This document shows, in pieces, positions 17,554 through 26,458 of a DNA stretch of 61,601 nt. Where the stretch lies: contig QIKL01000063.1 in assembly GCA_003231955.1 (NCBI GenBank), positions 1-61,601 of the forward strand. Direction: 5' to 3'. The DNA comes from Candidatus Uhrbacteria bacterium (GTDB lineage: Bacteria; Patescibacteriota; Patescibacteriia; 2-12-FULL-60-25). Positions within the stretch are counted from its first letter, which is position 1. Each line of letters opens with the position of its first letter. The notes beneath the pieces are model-generated. The model searched no databases, was not told the origin of the DNA, and saw only the letters and a program-made list of their open reading frames with translations. Made by a program: the position numbers and the translations under genes.

Positions 17554-17767
17554 ATATTTGGCTATGCACGTTTAGAAGAATCTCGTATGTCTTCAGCACT
17601 CTAGATCGACTCATCACGCCTGTATTCTTTAAATCTTCTCCTCTATTCCCTTTCTAACCGTACTTATAACTAGCTCTATGTCTTCGCCAGCAAATATATC
17701 ACTACTGAACGTGGCGAAAATATATCCGACCTGACACATTTTGACAAGCTATTCAGTAAAACGTAAA

Positions 17768-17791
17768 ACGGCGCCCAAATTAGGACGCCGT
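17768..17791 (-). terminator. Terminator of the DsbA-like gene
   Basis: Read leftward, ACGGCGTCC-TAATTT-GGGCGCCGT forms a 9-bp stem (one G-U) starting about 18 bases after the stop at 17809 and followed by TTTACG. Confidence 0.6.
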
Positions 17792-17808
17792 CTACCGGGT
17801 CTCGAACA

Positions 17809-18567
17809 CTATTTTGCTAATGCCGCGTCAATGACCTGCTTGATCTGCGCATATGGTACAGCGCCTACAATGGTTTTTCCATTAATGAAGAACGTCGGTG
17901 TTCCGCTCACGCCAGCTGCTTCTCCTTCGCTCAAATCCTTCTGTACCTGTGATGCATACTTATCTGAATTTAGACAACTCGCAAATTTTTGTTTATTTAA
18001 TCCAAGATTCGTAGCATATGTAATCAGATTAGCTTTGGAGTAATACCCCGTGTTGCTCTCTGATGCCTGATTCTCATACAACCAATCATGAAACTTCCAG
18101 AATTTGCCCTGCGCATTCGCACACTCCGCAGCCTCGGAGGCGACCGTCGATGCTGGTCCAAGGAATGCAAAACTTCGGAAGTAAAAAGCGATTTTCCCGG
18201 TTGCAATATAATCCTTTTTGAGACTCTTCTCACTGCTTTGATAGAACCTCTCACAATACGGACAACGAAAATCTCCAAACTCAATTACCTTGACTTTAGC
18301 TTTGACATTTCCTCTAACGGGAAAGTGTCCTGTACCAACATTCACGGACCCAGTTGGCGCCGCAGTCGGACGAGTAGTACCTGCGGGTGCGGCAGCGAGA
18401 GGAGCCACGGCTGTTGAAGCAGTATTTGATGAAGCGCCTCCACGAAGAAAAAGTATAAGGAGAAAGATAAATCCGATAGTCCCTATCACGAGGATACTCG
18501 CAATAAAACCAAGGATCATCGCCGTCTTGCTGTCTAGGGTGTCAAAGAGTCGATGATGGTCTGTCAT
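17809..18567 (-). CDS. Membrane-anchored DsbA-like thiol-disulfide oxidoreductase
   Basis: The protein has a short cytoplasmic N-terminus, one membrane helix (about residues 17-41), a Pro/Ala/Thr-rich linker and an extracytoplasmic thioredoxin-fold domain. The active site is CPYC (Cys102, Cys105) after VIEFGDFR, with the cis-proline loop GTPTFF near residue 220. This fits the DsbA/BdbD group that introduces or isomerises disulfides in exported proteins. A CcdA/DsbD-type membrane electron carrier lies just upstream on the same strand, a natural redox partner. Several Cys-rich exported proteins in this window could be substrates. Confidence 0.92.
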   Translation of the reverse strand: MTDHHRLFDTLDSKTAMILGFIASILVIGTIGFIFLLILFLRGGASSNTASTAVAPLAAAPAGTTRPTAAPTGSVNVGTGHFPVRGNVKAKVKVIEFGDFRCPYCERFYQSSEKSLKKDYIATGKIAFYFRSFAFLGPASTVASEAAECANAQGKFWKFHDWLYENQASESNTGYYSKANLITYATNLGLNKQKFASCLNSDKYASQVQKDLSEGEAAGVSGTPTFFINGKTIVGAVPYAQIKQVIDAALAK

Positions 18568-18690
18568 AAAAGAGATGATGAGTAATTGGAGTCAAAATAT
18601 AACATACGGAAACAAAACATCAAAATAACCAGCTAGATAATTTTGACGCTGTCAATAGCTAGAGATGCACGGAACCCAATAAATAAATGC

Positions 18691-19434
18691 TCATATATGG
18701 AAGAAGTGAAGGATGCTAAACGCAAAAGAAGTCCAAAAAAAGAGGTTTCCACTCACCAATAAAACACCGAGAAAGACAATAAAAGCGCCACTTGCGACTG
18801 TTAAACCACCAAGGTATTTCGAAAAAAATCGAATAGCATAGCTTGCTTGTCCAATAAAACCAGCGACAAGAAGGAATGGTATTGCAAAGCCAATAGAGTA
18901 TACAAAAAGAAGAACCACCCCGCTAAAGATTGTAGAGTTGGATGACGCGAGAAATAGAATCGTACCGAGAATTGGACCGATACATGCCGTCCATCCAAGC
19001 GCGAACGAGGCTCCAAAAATGAATGCACTCCACGGACGACCTGGTGTAAGACGACGGACGATTGGGAGACGGCGTTCGGCATTCATCCACCTAAGCCAGG
19101 GATAATTGAGCAGATTCATGAGATGTAAACCAAATAAGATCACGAGTACACCGCCGATACGCTCAAGCCAAATCCGATATACTCCCAGAGCGACACCTCC
19201 AGCACTAAAAATCAATCCAAATGTCATGAATATAATTGTGAACCCAATCACATACATGACACCGTTCAAAAAAATTTTCCATCGAACAGTCTTAACTTTT
19301 TCTGGATCCTGCAGATCCTTCCACGATGCTCCACTGATGAAAACGAGATACCCCGGCACAAGCGGCAACGTACATGGTGCGAGAAATGTTAGAATACCCG
19401 CAACAAACGATGGAATAATAAGTGAAAACTGCAT
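18691..19434 (-). CDS. CcdA/DsbD-type transmembrane thiol electron carrier
   Basis: The 247-residue protein has six to seven membrane helices. The two redox cysteines of the family sit in the first and fourth helices: LAPCTLPLVPGY and GWTACIGPILG. CcdA-type proteins pass electrons from cytoplasmic thioredoxin to extracytoplasmic thiol proteins. No cytochrome c maturation gene is nearby, so the role is more likely to serve the DsbA-like protein 123 bases downstream than cytochrome assembly. Confidence 0.92.
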   Translation of the reverse strand: MQFSLIIPSFVAGILTFLAPCTLPLVPGYLVFISGASWKDLQDPEKVKTVRWKIFLNGVMYVIGFTIIFMTFGLIFSAGGVALGVYRIWLERIGGVLVILFGLHLMNLLNYPWLRWMNAERRLPIVRRLTPGRPWSAFIFGASFALGWTACIGPILGTILFLASSNSTIFSGVVLLFVYSIGFAIPFLLVAGFIGQASYAIRFFSKYLGGLTVASGAFIVFLGVLLVSGNLFFWTSFAFSILHFFHI

Positions 19435-19505
19435 AACGAAATAGATTCTTTCAGAGCGTATATTCTACCTTAGAATATCAACACGGGAATAAGAATGGAA
19501 CTAAT

Positions 19506-19534
19506 ACAAAGCTCCCCATTTAGGGGAGCTTTGT
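19506..19534. terminator. Bidirectional terminator hairpin next to the initiator tRNA
   Basis: A perfect 12-bp stem ACAAAGCTCCCC/GGGGAGCTTTGT with loop ATTTA, three bases past the tRNA CCA end on the minus strand. Confidence 0.8.
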
Positions 19535-19536
19535 GC

Positions 19537-19612
19537 TGGTTGCGGGAGCGGGATTCGAACCCGCGACCTCCAGGTTATGGGCCTGGCGAGCTGCCAACTG
19601 CTCTATCCCGCG
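19537..19612 (-). tRNA. Initiator tRNA-fMet (CAT)
   Basis: The hallmark C1/A72 mismatch is present (CGCGGGA...TCCCGCA-ACCA), with loop CCCATAA, T arm GCGGG-TTCGAAT-CCCGC and encoded CCA. The anticodon stem is CCAGG/CCTGG, so the three conserved G-C pairs of initiators read A29-U41, G30-C40, G31-C39: one of the three is replaced by A-U. Confidence 0.96.
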
Positions 19613-19644
19613 ATAAAAATCTTTCGATCTTCGCGTACAATATC

Positions 19645-20787
19645 TTAAATTAAGGTCTTCGTCAAGCTCTCTAGAACAAAATGTGCCGCCCTCCCCCATG
19701 TCATTCCCTGACTTCGTGCTTTCCCCTCTTCGGCAAGACGTTTCCGCGCCTCAGTATCCATAAAAATACCACGAAGCGCATCCGCCCATGCCACTTCATC
19801 GGTCGATGACAATAAAATACCGGCAGTGTCAATGACCTCTGGAAGCGCACCAGCACGAGACGCAAGGACCGCCGTCTCCGCCTGCATTGCCTCCAGTGCA
19901 ACAAGCCCAAACCCTTCGTGCAAGGATGGAACTGTAACAATATCCGCGGAAAGGAGCAGGTCCCGACGGTCGTCCTCGGGAACCGCTTTAATCCGATGGA
20001 GCCGTGGTGATCCTTCGGATGCGTAGACATGACCGCGCATCGCATGCGTTGCTGGACCTAGTTTCCATCCATCGCGTCCAGCGATGATGAGATCAACCGG
20101 ACGATCGATATCCTTTACCGCCGCGCTCCATGCATGAATCAAAAGTGGAAGATTTTTTCGCGGCTCGACTGTTCCCAGTACGAGTACAAACGGCTGTGTA
20201 ACTCCCCGATCCGCCAGACGGAGTTTTGCTCGACGTTTGGCATCACGAAGCGTATCCCCATAAAGAGAAGCAAGGACAGGATCTCCACCCTCGTAGGTAA
20301 CATCAACCACAGAAGGATCAAGCGTAAAAAGTTGAACAAGATCATCCTTAGTGCTCTGTGAAGCCGCAAGGATCCGAGGCGCGTGAACAATACCTCTACG
20401 AAATAACGATGTGGTTACCGCGCGCCGTAAAATGGATTCTCCAAACCATTCTGGATGCTCAAAAATAGCAACATCATGAACCCATGGAACAGCTGGGATA
20501 CGGATACCGCGAGCAACTGCACCTGAAGGCACAAAAAGAAGATCACATGGCGAACGCTGAAGTGCTAATCGTAGCGAGGCTCCAGCCGATGATGAGAGCG
20601 AAATGATACGAAGATCTGATCGTCCATCCATGCCCCACGAAACGCCACGCGGCAGATAAAGCGACCATTCAATCCCTGGTTTCGATTGCGCCAAAAGTGC
20701 ACACGAGACAGCACGAGCGGCATGAGCGATACCTGCCCCCGAATCGCCATCTGGCGGGAGGCATCGAAGATCAATTCCTATCATCAT
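19645..20787 (-). CDS. GT4-type glycosyltransferase
   Basis: The 380-residue GT-B protein has an N-terminal acceptor domain starting MMIGIDLR and a C-terminal Glycos_transf_1 domain with VLGTVEPRKNLPLLIHAW, ADIVTVPSLHEGFGLVALEAM (here split at the EGFGLVALEA nucleotide-sugar site) and SRAGALPEVI. It has no membrane segment and probably acts at the membrane face on a lipid-linked or capsular sugar. The donor and acceptor cannot be predicted. It is next to the D,D-carboxypeptidase gene (73 bases), consistent with an envelope role. Confidence 0.9.
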   Translation of the reverse strand: MMIGIDLRCLPPDGDSGAGIAHAARAVSCALLAQSKPGIEWSLYLPRGVSWGMDGRSDLRIISLSSSAGASLRLALQRSPCDLLFVPSGAVARGIRIPAVPWVHDVAIFEHPEWFGESILRRAVTTSLFRRGIVHAPRILAASQSTKDDLVQLFTLDPSVVDVTYEGGDPVLASLYGDTLRDAKRRAKLRLADRGVTQPFVLVLGTVEPRKNLPLLIHAWSAAVKDIDRPVDLIIAGRDGWKLGPATHAMRGHVYASEGSPRLHRIKAVPEDDRRDLLLSADIVTVPSLHEGFGLVALEAMQAETAVLASRAGALPEVIDTAGILLSSTDEVAWADALRGIFMDTEARKRLAEEGKARSQGMTWGRAAHFVLESLTKTLI

Positions 20788-20860
20788 ATTCGTGAAGTTC
20801 GGAGGAAAAGTGAAATTAGCCGTTTTGTACCGTTAAATCCTACAAACCTTTATTTTAATG

Positions 20861-21772
20861 CTACTTCCATTCGTATGTATCAAACGCCCACGTAGTCAGC
20901 GCTTTAATATCCTGATATCGAGCGAAGTGATTATCACTTCCCAATTCAACTGCGACAATCTCATGACCACCCGCGTTGCGGGTTACCTGCGCCATACAGT
21001 AACCGGCCTCGGGCAATGAACCTGTCTTTCCAGTCACGATCATATACGGTTTCTTATTGAGATACGTTCCGAGGAGAAGATTTGTTGAACGAATCTTAAA
21101 GACGTCATTTGTCGTCAAACTTACAACAGTTGTTTCTGGCAATCTCGTCAGATGCCGAATCTCTGGATATCCAGAAGCAGTTGTAATAATGGCGGCGACA
21201 TCCGCGGCATCGGCTCGATCCCTTGGATCAAGCCCTGTCGGCTCCACAAAAACGGGGGACGTAAGATGAAGCTCATGGACTTTTTTATTCATTGCGACGA
21301 CGAACGCATCCATCCCAAGTGTTGAACGAGCAATTGCCTTAGCAGAGGCATTTACCGATCCAACGAGCATTGATCGGAGCGCAGCTTCGTAAGTCACTGT
21401 TACGCCGGGTTTGAATACCGCTTCGCCTTCATGGTCGAAATCGATTGCCTCGTAAGTAAGTGTTTTTTTCATATTCGGCTTGAGATCAAGGAATACCATA
21501 GCCGTCACAAGCTTTGTAAGACTCGCAATCGGCTGAACATGATAAGGATCTTTTGCATACAGCACTTGTCCCGTCGCGACATCTGCAACAAACGCTGAGC
21601 GCGAAGATGTCTTAACGCCATAACTCTCTAGACGCTTCTTGATCGGCGGAGAAGGGCGCTTAACATCCACGGCTCTCGGCAGTGTATGCAAATATTGTTG
21701 TGCCACGAGAGTGGCATGCGCTGGCTGACTCAATACAAGGGATGCAATGACCCCAAATAGTGCGCCAATCAT
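20861..21772 (-). CDS. D-alanyl-D-alanine carboxypeptidase (S11, PBP5-like)
   Basis: The protein starts with a hydrophobic export signal (ALFGVIASLVLSQPAHA) followed by a penicillin-binding peptidase domain with all three catalytic motifs: SLTK (SxxK), SVN (SxN) and KTG. It trims the terminal D-Ala of peptidoglycan stem peptides outside the membrane. The C-terminal beta domain of PBP5 and a membrane-anchoring amphipathic tail are not evident, so it may be soluble or held by the uncleaved signal. Its ATG overlaps the scpB stop (21769-21772). Confidence 0.93.
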   Translation of the reverse strand: MIGALFGVIASLVLSQPAHATLVAQQYLHTLPRAVDVKRPSPPIKKRLESYGVKTSSRSAFVADVATGQVLYAKDPYHVQPIASLTKLVTAMVFLDLKPNMKKTLTYEAIDFDHEGEAVFKPGVTVTYEAALRSMLVGSVNASAKAIARSTLGMDAFVVAMNKKVHELHLTSPVFVEPTGLDPRDRADAADVAAIITTASGYPEIRHLTRLPETTVVSLTTNDVFKIRSTNLLLGTYLNKKPYMIVTGKTGSLPEAGYCMAQVTRNAGGHEIVAVELGSDNHFARYQDIKALTTWAFDTYEWK

Positions 21773-22371
21773 ACGTTGAGTGTGTGAGAAGGTTTAACCA
21801 TTTCTGCCACTGATTCAAGATCCGTGAGGATCTGCGTCACTGTCTCATTTCCCCGAAGCTGATCATACTCCGGTAGACCTTCAACGTTTGAAAGGCCAAG
21901 ATAATTCAAGAAATCAAACGTGACAGAATACGTTGGCTGACCAAGCTTCGTATCCTCCCGTTGTTCAACCAGACCACGTAACATGAGATTGCGAAGGATA
22001 ATAGCAGAATTGATACCACGGATTTGCTCAAGCTCTGGACGTGTAAGCGGACCACGGTAGGCGAGGATTGTAAGTGCTTCAAGTGCGGAGCGTGTGAGTT
22101 CGCCCTGTACTTCGGCATTCATGAGCTTTGTAACTGTTTCCGCTGTCGCTGGACAAGTAACAAGCTCAATGTCTTTACCATTATATTGCAACATAATCCC
22201 AGATTCCTTAAGGCGCTCCGTAAGATTTTGCAAAGCATTTTCGACATCTTTGGATGAGCTATCTGTTGCGTGTGCAAGCTGAGAAACTGTAAAGGATCGT
22301 GCGGTAGCAAATAATATGGCTTCGATGAGCCTATCAAGTGATACGGACATGCTATTGGATGATTCAGACAT
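21769..22371 (-). CDS. scpB: Segregation and condensation protein ScpB
   Basis: ScpB is the winged-helix kite subunit of the SMC-ScpAB condensin. The 200-residue protein has the two winged-helix domains with the family core ALEALTILAYRGPLTRPELEQIRGINS and the later LGQPTYSVTFDFLNYLGL. It overlaps scpA by 8 bases and the D,D-carboxypeptidase by 4, so the three are translated as a coupled unit. The smc gene is not in the window. Confidence 0.95.
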   Translation of the reverse strand: MSESSNSMSVSLDRLIEAILFATARSFTVSQLAHATDSSSKDVENALQNLTERLKESGIMLQYNGKDIELVTCPATAETVTKLMNAEVQGELTRSALEALTILAYRGPLTRPELEQIRGINSAIILRNLMLRGLVEQREDTKLGQPTYSVTFDFLNYLGLSNVEGLPEYDQLRGNETVTQILTDLESVAEMVKPSHTLNV

Positions 22372-23107
22372 AGGATTCTACGAATGGATCCGCGGCGGGC
22401 GGATCCGGATGGGCTTTGATAGAGATCTCATGAAATAAAGATTCTTGAGAGACATGAACGAAACGCTGCTTTACGAGTTCTAACAACGCCAAAAAACTCG
22501 CAACTGTCTCTGGTTTACTAGCCCTATTTCCCAAGAATTGCGAAAAAGTAATACGAGCTGTCTTTTGGATATGAGCAAAGAGTTGGGTAATCTTCTCCTG
22601 GATTGTCACAACTCGTTCAACGGCAGCCTTTGGTAATGTGATACGCGGCTCTAAATATACAATGACGCGCATCATGGTTTCGCGAAGAATAATTGTCGTA
22701 ATGCCTGACGGCGGGGAGAATACCACATTCGTAAACTTCACTGGACGACGCACCCGTACGAACGACCGTACGTTGGACCTCCAAAGTCTGTCAATTATTC
22801 GCGAGGCGCGAACAAATTCACGATATGTCCGGAGCTGAGTCTCCATATCTGGGCCATCCTCCAGCTCCTGATCATATAACGATGGAAGAAGTAGCTTAGA
22901 TTTCAAATAAATAAGCTTTGCAGCGACAACAAGAAAATCCGCAAGCTCTTCAAGAGGGAGATCCGGACGATTGTTGACATGTTGAACAAATTGATCGGCG
23001 ACGGCAGCCAAAGATAGCGTTGAAATATCAAGCTCCTCCTGCTCAACAAGCTGGAGCAGGAGGTCTAATGGGCCTTCGAAATACTCAATCTTAAACGAGA
23101 GTGGCAC
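22364..23107 (-). CDS. scpA: Segregation and condensation protein ScpA
   Basis: ScpA is the kleisin that bridges SMC heads. The N-terminus FKIEYFEGPLDLLLQLVEQEELDI and the DQFVQHV segment are diagnostic, and the C-terminal winged helix contains TFSQFLGNRASKPETVASFLALLEL (about residues 185-210). The 247-residue length is normal. It is first in the scpA-scpB-carboxypeptidase run. Confidence 0.95.
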   Translation of the reverse strand: MPLSFKIEYFEGPLDLLLQLVEQEELDISTLSLAAVADQFVQHVNNRPDLPLEELADFLVVAAKLIYLKSKLLLPSLYDQELEDGPDMETQLRTYREFVRASRIIDRLWRSNVRSFVRVRRPVKFTNVVFSPPSGITTIILRETMMRVIVYLEPRITLPKAAVERVVTIQEKITQLFAHIQKTARITFSQFLGNRASKPETVASFLALLELVKQRFVHVSQESLFHEISIKAHPDPPAADPFVESYV

Positions 23108-23203
23108 ACATACAGGATAGCGCAGGATTAATAAAAAATCCAGCTAACTAATACAATTTTTAAGCTCTATCCGCGTGCGCCGCCGAACCCATTCCCGAGC
23201 TCT

Positions 23204-24598
23204 CTATTTCTTAATCTGAACGTGTGCTTCATCAAGACGTTTCTGCGGCAGAGGAGACGGCGCACCCATCATGAGATCACGGGCATCACCCGTTTTTGGC
23301 ACTGGAATGACTTCACGAATATTTGGTTCATTTGCCAGAATCATTACAATACGATCAACACCTGGAGCGATCCCACCGTGTGGCGGTGCGCCATAGGAAA
23401 ACGCTTCAAGCATATGACCAAACTGCATATTAATTTCATCATCCGACATGCCAAGAATCTCGAGTACAGCGCGTAAAGCTTCAGGCTTATGATTACGAAT
23501 ACTTCCGCCGCCCACTTCATATCCATTCAAGACGATATCGTACTGTGTCGTCAAGATCTCGCTGATGCGTTCTTTTTTCATAAGCTGATCCATGTACTCC
23601 GGCTTTGGTGCAGAAAATGGATTATGGCTAAATGTCCATCCACCGTCGCCAGTATCTTTAAAGAAAGGAAAATCGACGACCCAACAGAATGCAAGAAGAT
23701 TTGGATCGTTCGTATCCTCACGAAGATCCGGCTTATCGGTACCATATCTTTTCATTACCTCGGCGTATGTAAGACGCGGAAATGGAATTTCCTGGATACG
23801 CTTTCCCGGCGTGCAAATTTTAATCATCTCGATCATCATTTTCTCGATAAGCCGCAGAACGTCCTCTTGTTCTACAAATGACATCTCGACATCAAGTTGA
23901 GTGAATTCCGGCTGACGATCTCCGCGCTGGTCCTCATCACGAAAGCAACGAACTATCTGAAAATACCTCTCGACACCCGCAACCATAAGCAACTGTTTGA
24001 ACTGTTGCGGTGACTGAGGAAGGACATAAAATTTTCCAGCTTGAAGGCGGGACGGCACAAGAAATTCCCGCGCGCCCTCAGGAGTCCCCTTTGTGAGCAT
24101 CGGCGTATCGATATCGATAAATCCCTCCCGATGAAAAAAATCACGGAAGAACGAGATAACCCGGTCACGAAGGATAAGATTCTTCTGCATACGTGGACTA
24201 CGCAGATCGAGATACCGATATTTAAGACGCAATTCCTCGTTAACCTTTGATGTATCCTCCAATTCAAATGGTGGTGTCTTTGATGGATTTAGAATCGTCA
24301 CACTCTTCGCGAGCAACTCGACAGCGCCAGTCTCAATATTCGGATTGATCTGTTTTTCACCGCGTTTTTGGACCACACCGGTAATTGTTAAACAATATTC
24401 TGTACGAATATCCCCCACATTTTTTTTTGAGGCATCATCAATTTCGGATGGCACAAGGACGACCTGAAGCAGTCCCGAACGGTCACGCATATCAAAAAAA
24501 ACGATTTTGCCCATATCGCGACGGGTATTGACCCAACCAGAAATACAGACCGTCTCACCGATCTCTGAAACGACGTCTGTATTCATAATACGTGACAT
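23204..24598 (-). CDS. aspS: Aspartyl-tRNA synthetase lacking the GAD insertion domain
   Basis: A class II synthetase that charges tRNA-Asp. The OB-fold anticodon domain (ISGWVNTRRDMGKIVFFDMRD) is followed by motif 2 (FRDEDQRGDRQPEFTQLD) and motif 3 (GIAPGVDRIVMIL). Bacterial AspRS is about 590 residues and carries a GAD domain after the MKRYGTDKPDLR segment. Here GTDKPDLR is followed within ten residues by LLAFCWVVDFPFF, so the whole insertion is missing and the protein is 464 residues. Otherwise it is of bacterial type. The ATG at 24598 (MSRIMN) is used; the internal MNTDVV is an alternative. Confidence 0.95.
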   Translation of the reverse strand: MSRIMNTDVVSEIGETVCISGWVNTRRDMGKIVFFDMRDRSGLLQVVLVPSEIDDASKKNVGDIRTEYCLTITGVVQKRGEKQINPNIETGAVELLAKSVTILNPSKTPPFELEDTSKVNEELRLKYRYLDLRSPRMQKNLILRDRVISFFRDFFHREGFIDIDTPMLTKGTPEGAREFLVPSRLQAGKFYVLPQSPQQFKQLLMVAGVERYFQIVRCFRDEDQRGDRQPEFTQLDVEMSFVEQEDVLRLIEKMMIEMIKICTPGKRIQEIPFPRLTYAEVMKRYGTDKPDLREDTNDPNLLAFCWVVDFPFFKDTGDGGWTFSHNPFSAPKPEYMDQLMKKERISEILTTQYDIVLNGYEVGGGSIRNHKPEALRAVLEILGMSDDEINMQFGHMLEAFSYGAPPHGGIAPGVDRIVMILANEPNIREVIPVPKTGDARDLMMGAPSPLPQKRLDEAHVQIKK

Positions 24599-24649
24599 AG
24601 AAAAACTTAAAACGAGGTTACCGCGTCTCCCATCTTGCGTAAAGAGTCA

Positions 24650-25366
24650 TCATTTTTTTAACGTATGAACTCGAACGGACTGAACCACAAATCCCAATCC
24701 AGGCGTATCGGCAATGACTTCGACTGATCCAGAGAATCCTACCGGAAGTTTAAAATTTCTAAAATATCCATTCGAACTCTTAGAGAGTGTTCCAAGGTTC
24801 CGAAGCTCCCCAGCATTAGGTCGGCTCCAAAGTGTAACTGTCCGTGCATTCGTGATCGTGGCGTGGACCACTATAGTACTCCCAGCCGGTACAGAATAGA
24901 TCCCAGAATCAAATTGTGCGCCCGCGAGTGTAAATGTTGTAATCTTTGGCGTGTCATTTTCCGCGGTTTTACAAATGCTTTGATTTTCGGCCGATGCACA
25001 CACTAATTGCGGCGCGCATGGGACAGAAGAGTCGCAGACCTCGCCCAACTGGCGAACGTCTTCCGATACACCCTGCGGCTGAACACAAAGGCCAAGAACC
25101 TCAGTCTTCCCACGATCAACACTACACTCAAGCCCTGGACGACATGGCAACCGTAACGGCCCTCCGCAATGGCTACCGAGTTCGCCAAGCGGCTCATTTG
25201 GTGGAATAAACTGACTCGGTGCCGCGCCGTTTGGCATTCCCATCGGGATCTCACGACGAATCTCAATAACACTAATAAGCCTTGTCGTGGCAACAACAAG
25301 AACAATGAGGCCAATACCCAGCCATGCAAAAATCGAGAGAAGACGAATCACGTCGGATCGTTTCAT
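24650..25366 (-). CDS. Membrane-anchored Cys-rich extracytoplasmic hypothetical protein
   Basis: No family recognised. The 238-residue protein has one N-terminal membrane helix (about residues 9-32), then two Cys-rich modules of similar plan (HCGGPLRLPCRPGLEC... and VCDSSVPCAPQLVCA...), and a beta-rich C-terminal half. The repeated modules look like small disulfide-bonded units. The ATG overlaps the stop of the upstream 360-residue gene (25363-25366), so the two are translationally coupled and probably work together at the cell surface. Confidence 0.65.
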   Translation of the reverse strand: MKRSDVIRLLSIFAWLGIGLIVLVVATTRLISVIEIRREIPMGMPNGAAPSQFIPPNEPLGELGSHCGGPLRLPCRPGLECSVDRGKTEVLGLCVQPQGVSEDVRQLGEVCDSSVPCAPQLVCASAENQSICKTAENDTPKITTFTLAGAQFDSGIYSVPAGSTIVVHATITNARTVTLWSRPNAGELRNLGTLSKSSNGYFRNFKLPVGFSGSVEVIADTPGLGFVVQSVRVHTLKK

Positions 25367-26445
25367 AAAACGGAAGACGTAGATGAGGTTACAAATCGTA
25401 CCGACGCGTCAAACACGTCGACATTTCCCTCAGGAATGGCCGTAAGTTTTTGCGGCGTACCACCGTGATGGTCAATACGGACAAGATTAAACCCATCACG
25501 CGCAATCAGGTCACCATTCGCGACAAAGAGCAATGGACGAACCCTGCCCAACAAAATAGCAGCTCCGCCTCCTGCGATATAAGCTTTCCCGTTATCCGTC
25601 ACATATGCGATCCGAACATTCTGTTGCGTCGGATCTGGTACGACAGAAAGAATTACATGAGACTCATCTCGAACTATACGCGTATCGGTGCCGTCCGCAT
25701 CAATCCGATGGACCTCCGACGGACCACGTTGTGGAGATTCAATACCTGGACCAGGAACTGCAGTCGTATACCAAACGGCACTATCTCGTGCAGATAAATA
25801 TGCCAATCCGTCTGGAAGAGAAGCAACGAATCTTGGAGATCCTGCGACAGAAATCGCATAAATCGCGCGCGAACTTGTCACCGTAACTGCGACCGCGAGA
25901 TCACGATTCGAAAACCAACCAAGAATGTCCGCATCTTTGAGGGGGATATTATTATCGCGGAGAATAATCTTTTGCGGGGCTTCAGATCCGCGCGTGATCT
26001 CAATAGCGCTAGCATTGTCATTCTCCGATGGCGGAAGGCGCCGTGCCACATACGTCCCCTGCGGGGAAATAAAAGACTGTTGAGCCGTCGAGGATGAAGC
26101 TCCTATCCTAAACTGAACCGGAGCGCCTGTCGCGGCATTCGACCCATTGATCGGCAATGCATGATTCTTCATACGTGCGGCAAATGCACCGAAGGTTAAC
26201 CGTTCCATTGTCCCATCCGCGGCCATTAAAGATACCGTATCATTATTCACGAGGAACAGTTGCGGCTCCATCACCGTCCCTGTCGCGGCATGCGATGACG
26301 TCACGACGGCTAGCTGAACCGTAGGTGTGTTGCGAAGAGAAGATATATATGCCACACCGACAATCCCCGCAACCACGAGGATTGTCGCAAAAATGACCAA
26401 CGGTTTGTTGGTTGTGGGACCTGAAGATCGTGGCCTCCTACCCAT
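25363..26445 (-). CDS. Membrane-anchored hypothetical protein, possibly beta-propeller
   Basis: No family recognised with certainty. After a basic N-terminus and one membrane helix (about residues 15-35), the 360-residue chain is a run of beta-strand-like repeats (for example SPQGTYVAR, DILGWFSNRDLAV, VHRIDADGTDTRIV, LVRIDHHGGTPQKL) resembling TolB/WD40-type blades. It would lie outside the membrane. It is coupled to the Cys-rich gene downstream and lies 13 bases past the asnS stop, so it may be co-transcribed with the synthetase. Confidence 0.65.
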   Translation of the reverse strand: MGRRPRSSGPTTNKPLVIFATILVVAGIVGVAYISSLRNTPTVQLAVVTSSHAATGTVMEPQLFLVNNDTVSLMAADGTMERLTFGAFAARMKNHALPINGSNAATGAPVQFRIGASSSTAQQSFISPQGTYVARRLPPSENDNASAIEITRGSEAPQKIILRDNNIPLKDADILGWFSNRDLAVAVTVTSSRAIYAISVAGSPRFVASLPDGLAYLSARDSAVWYTTAVPGPGIESPQRGPSEVHRIDADGTDTRIVRDESHVILSVVPDPTQQNVRIAYVTDNGKAYIAGGGAAILLGRVRPLLFVANGDLIARDGFNLVRIDHHGGTPQKLTAIPEGNVDVFDASVRFVTSSTSSVL

Positions 26446-26458
26446 GCTTCTTAGTGTA

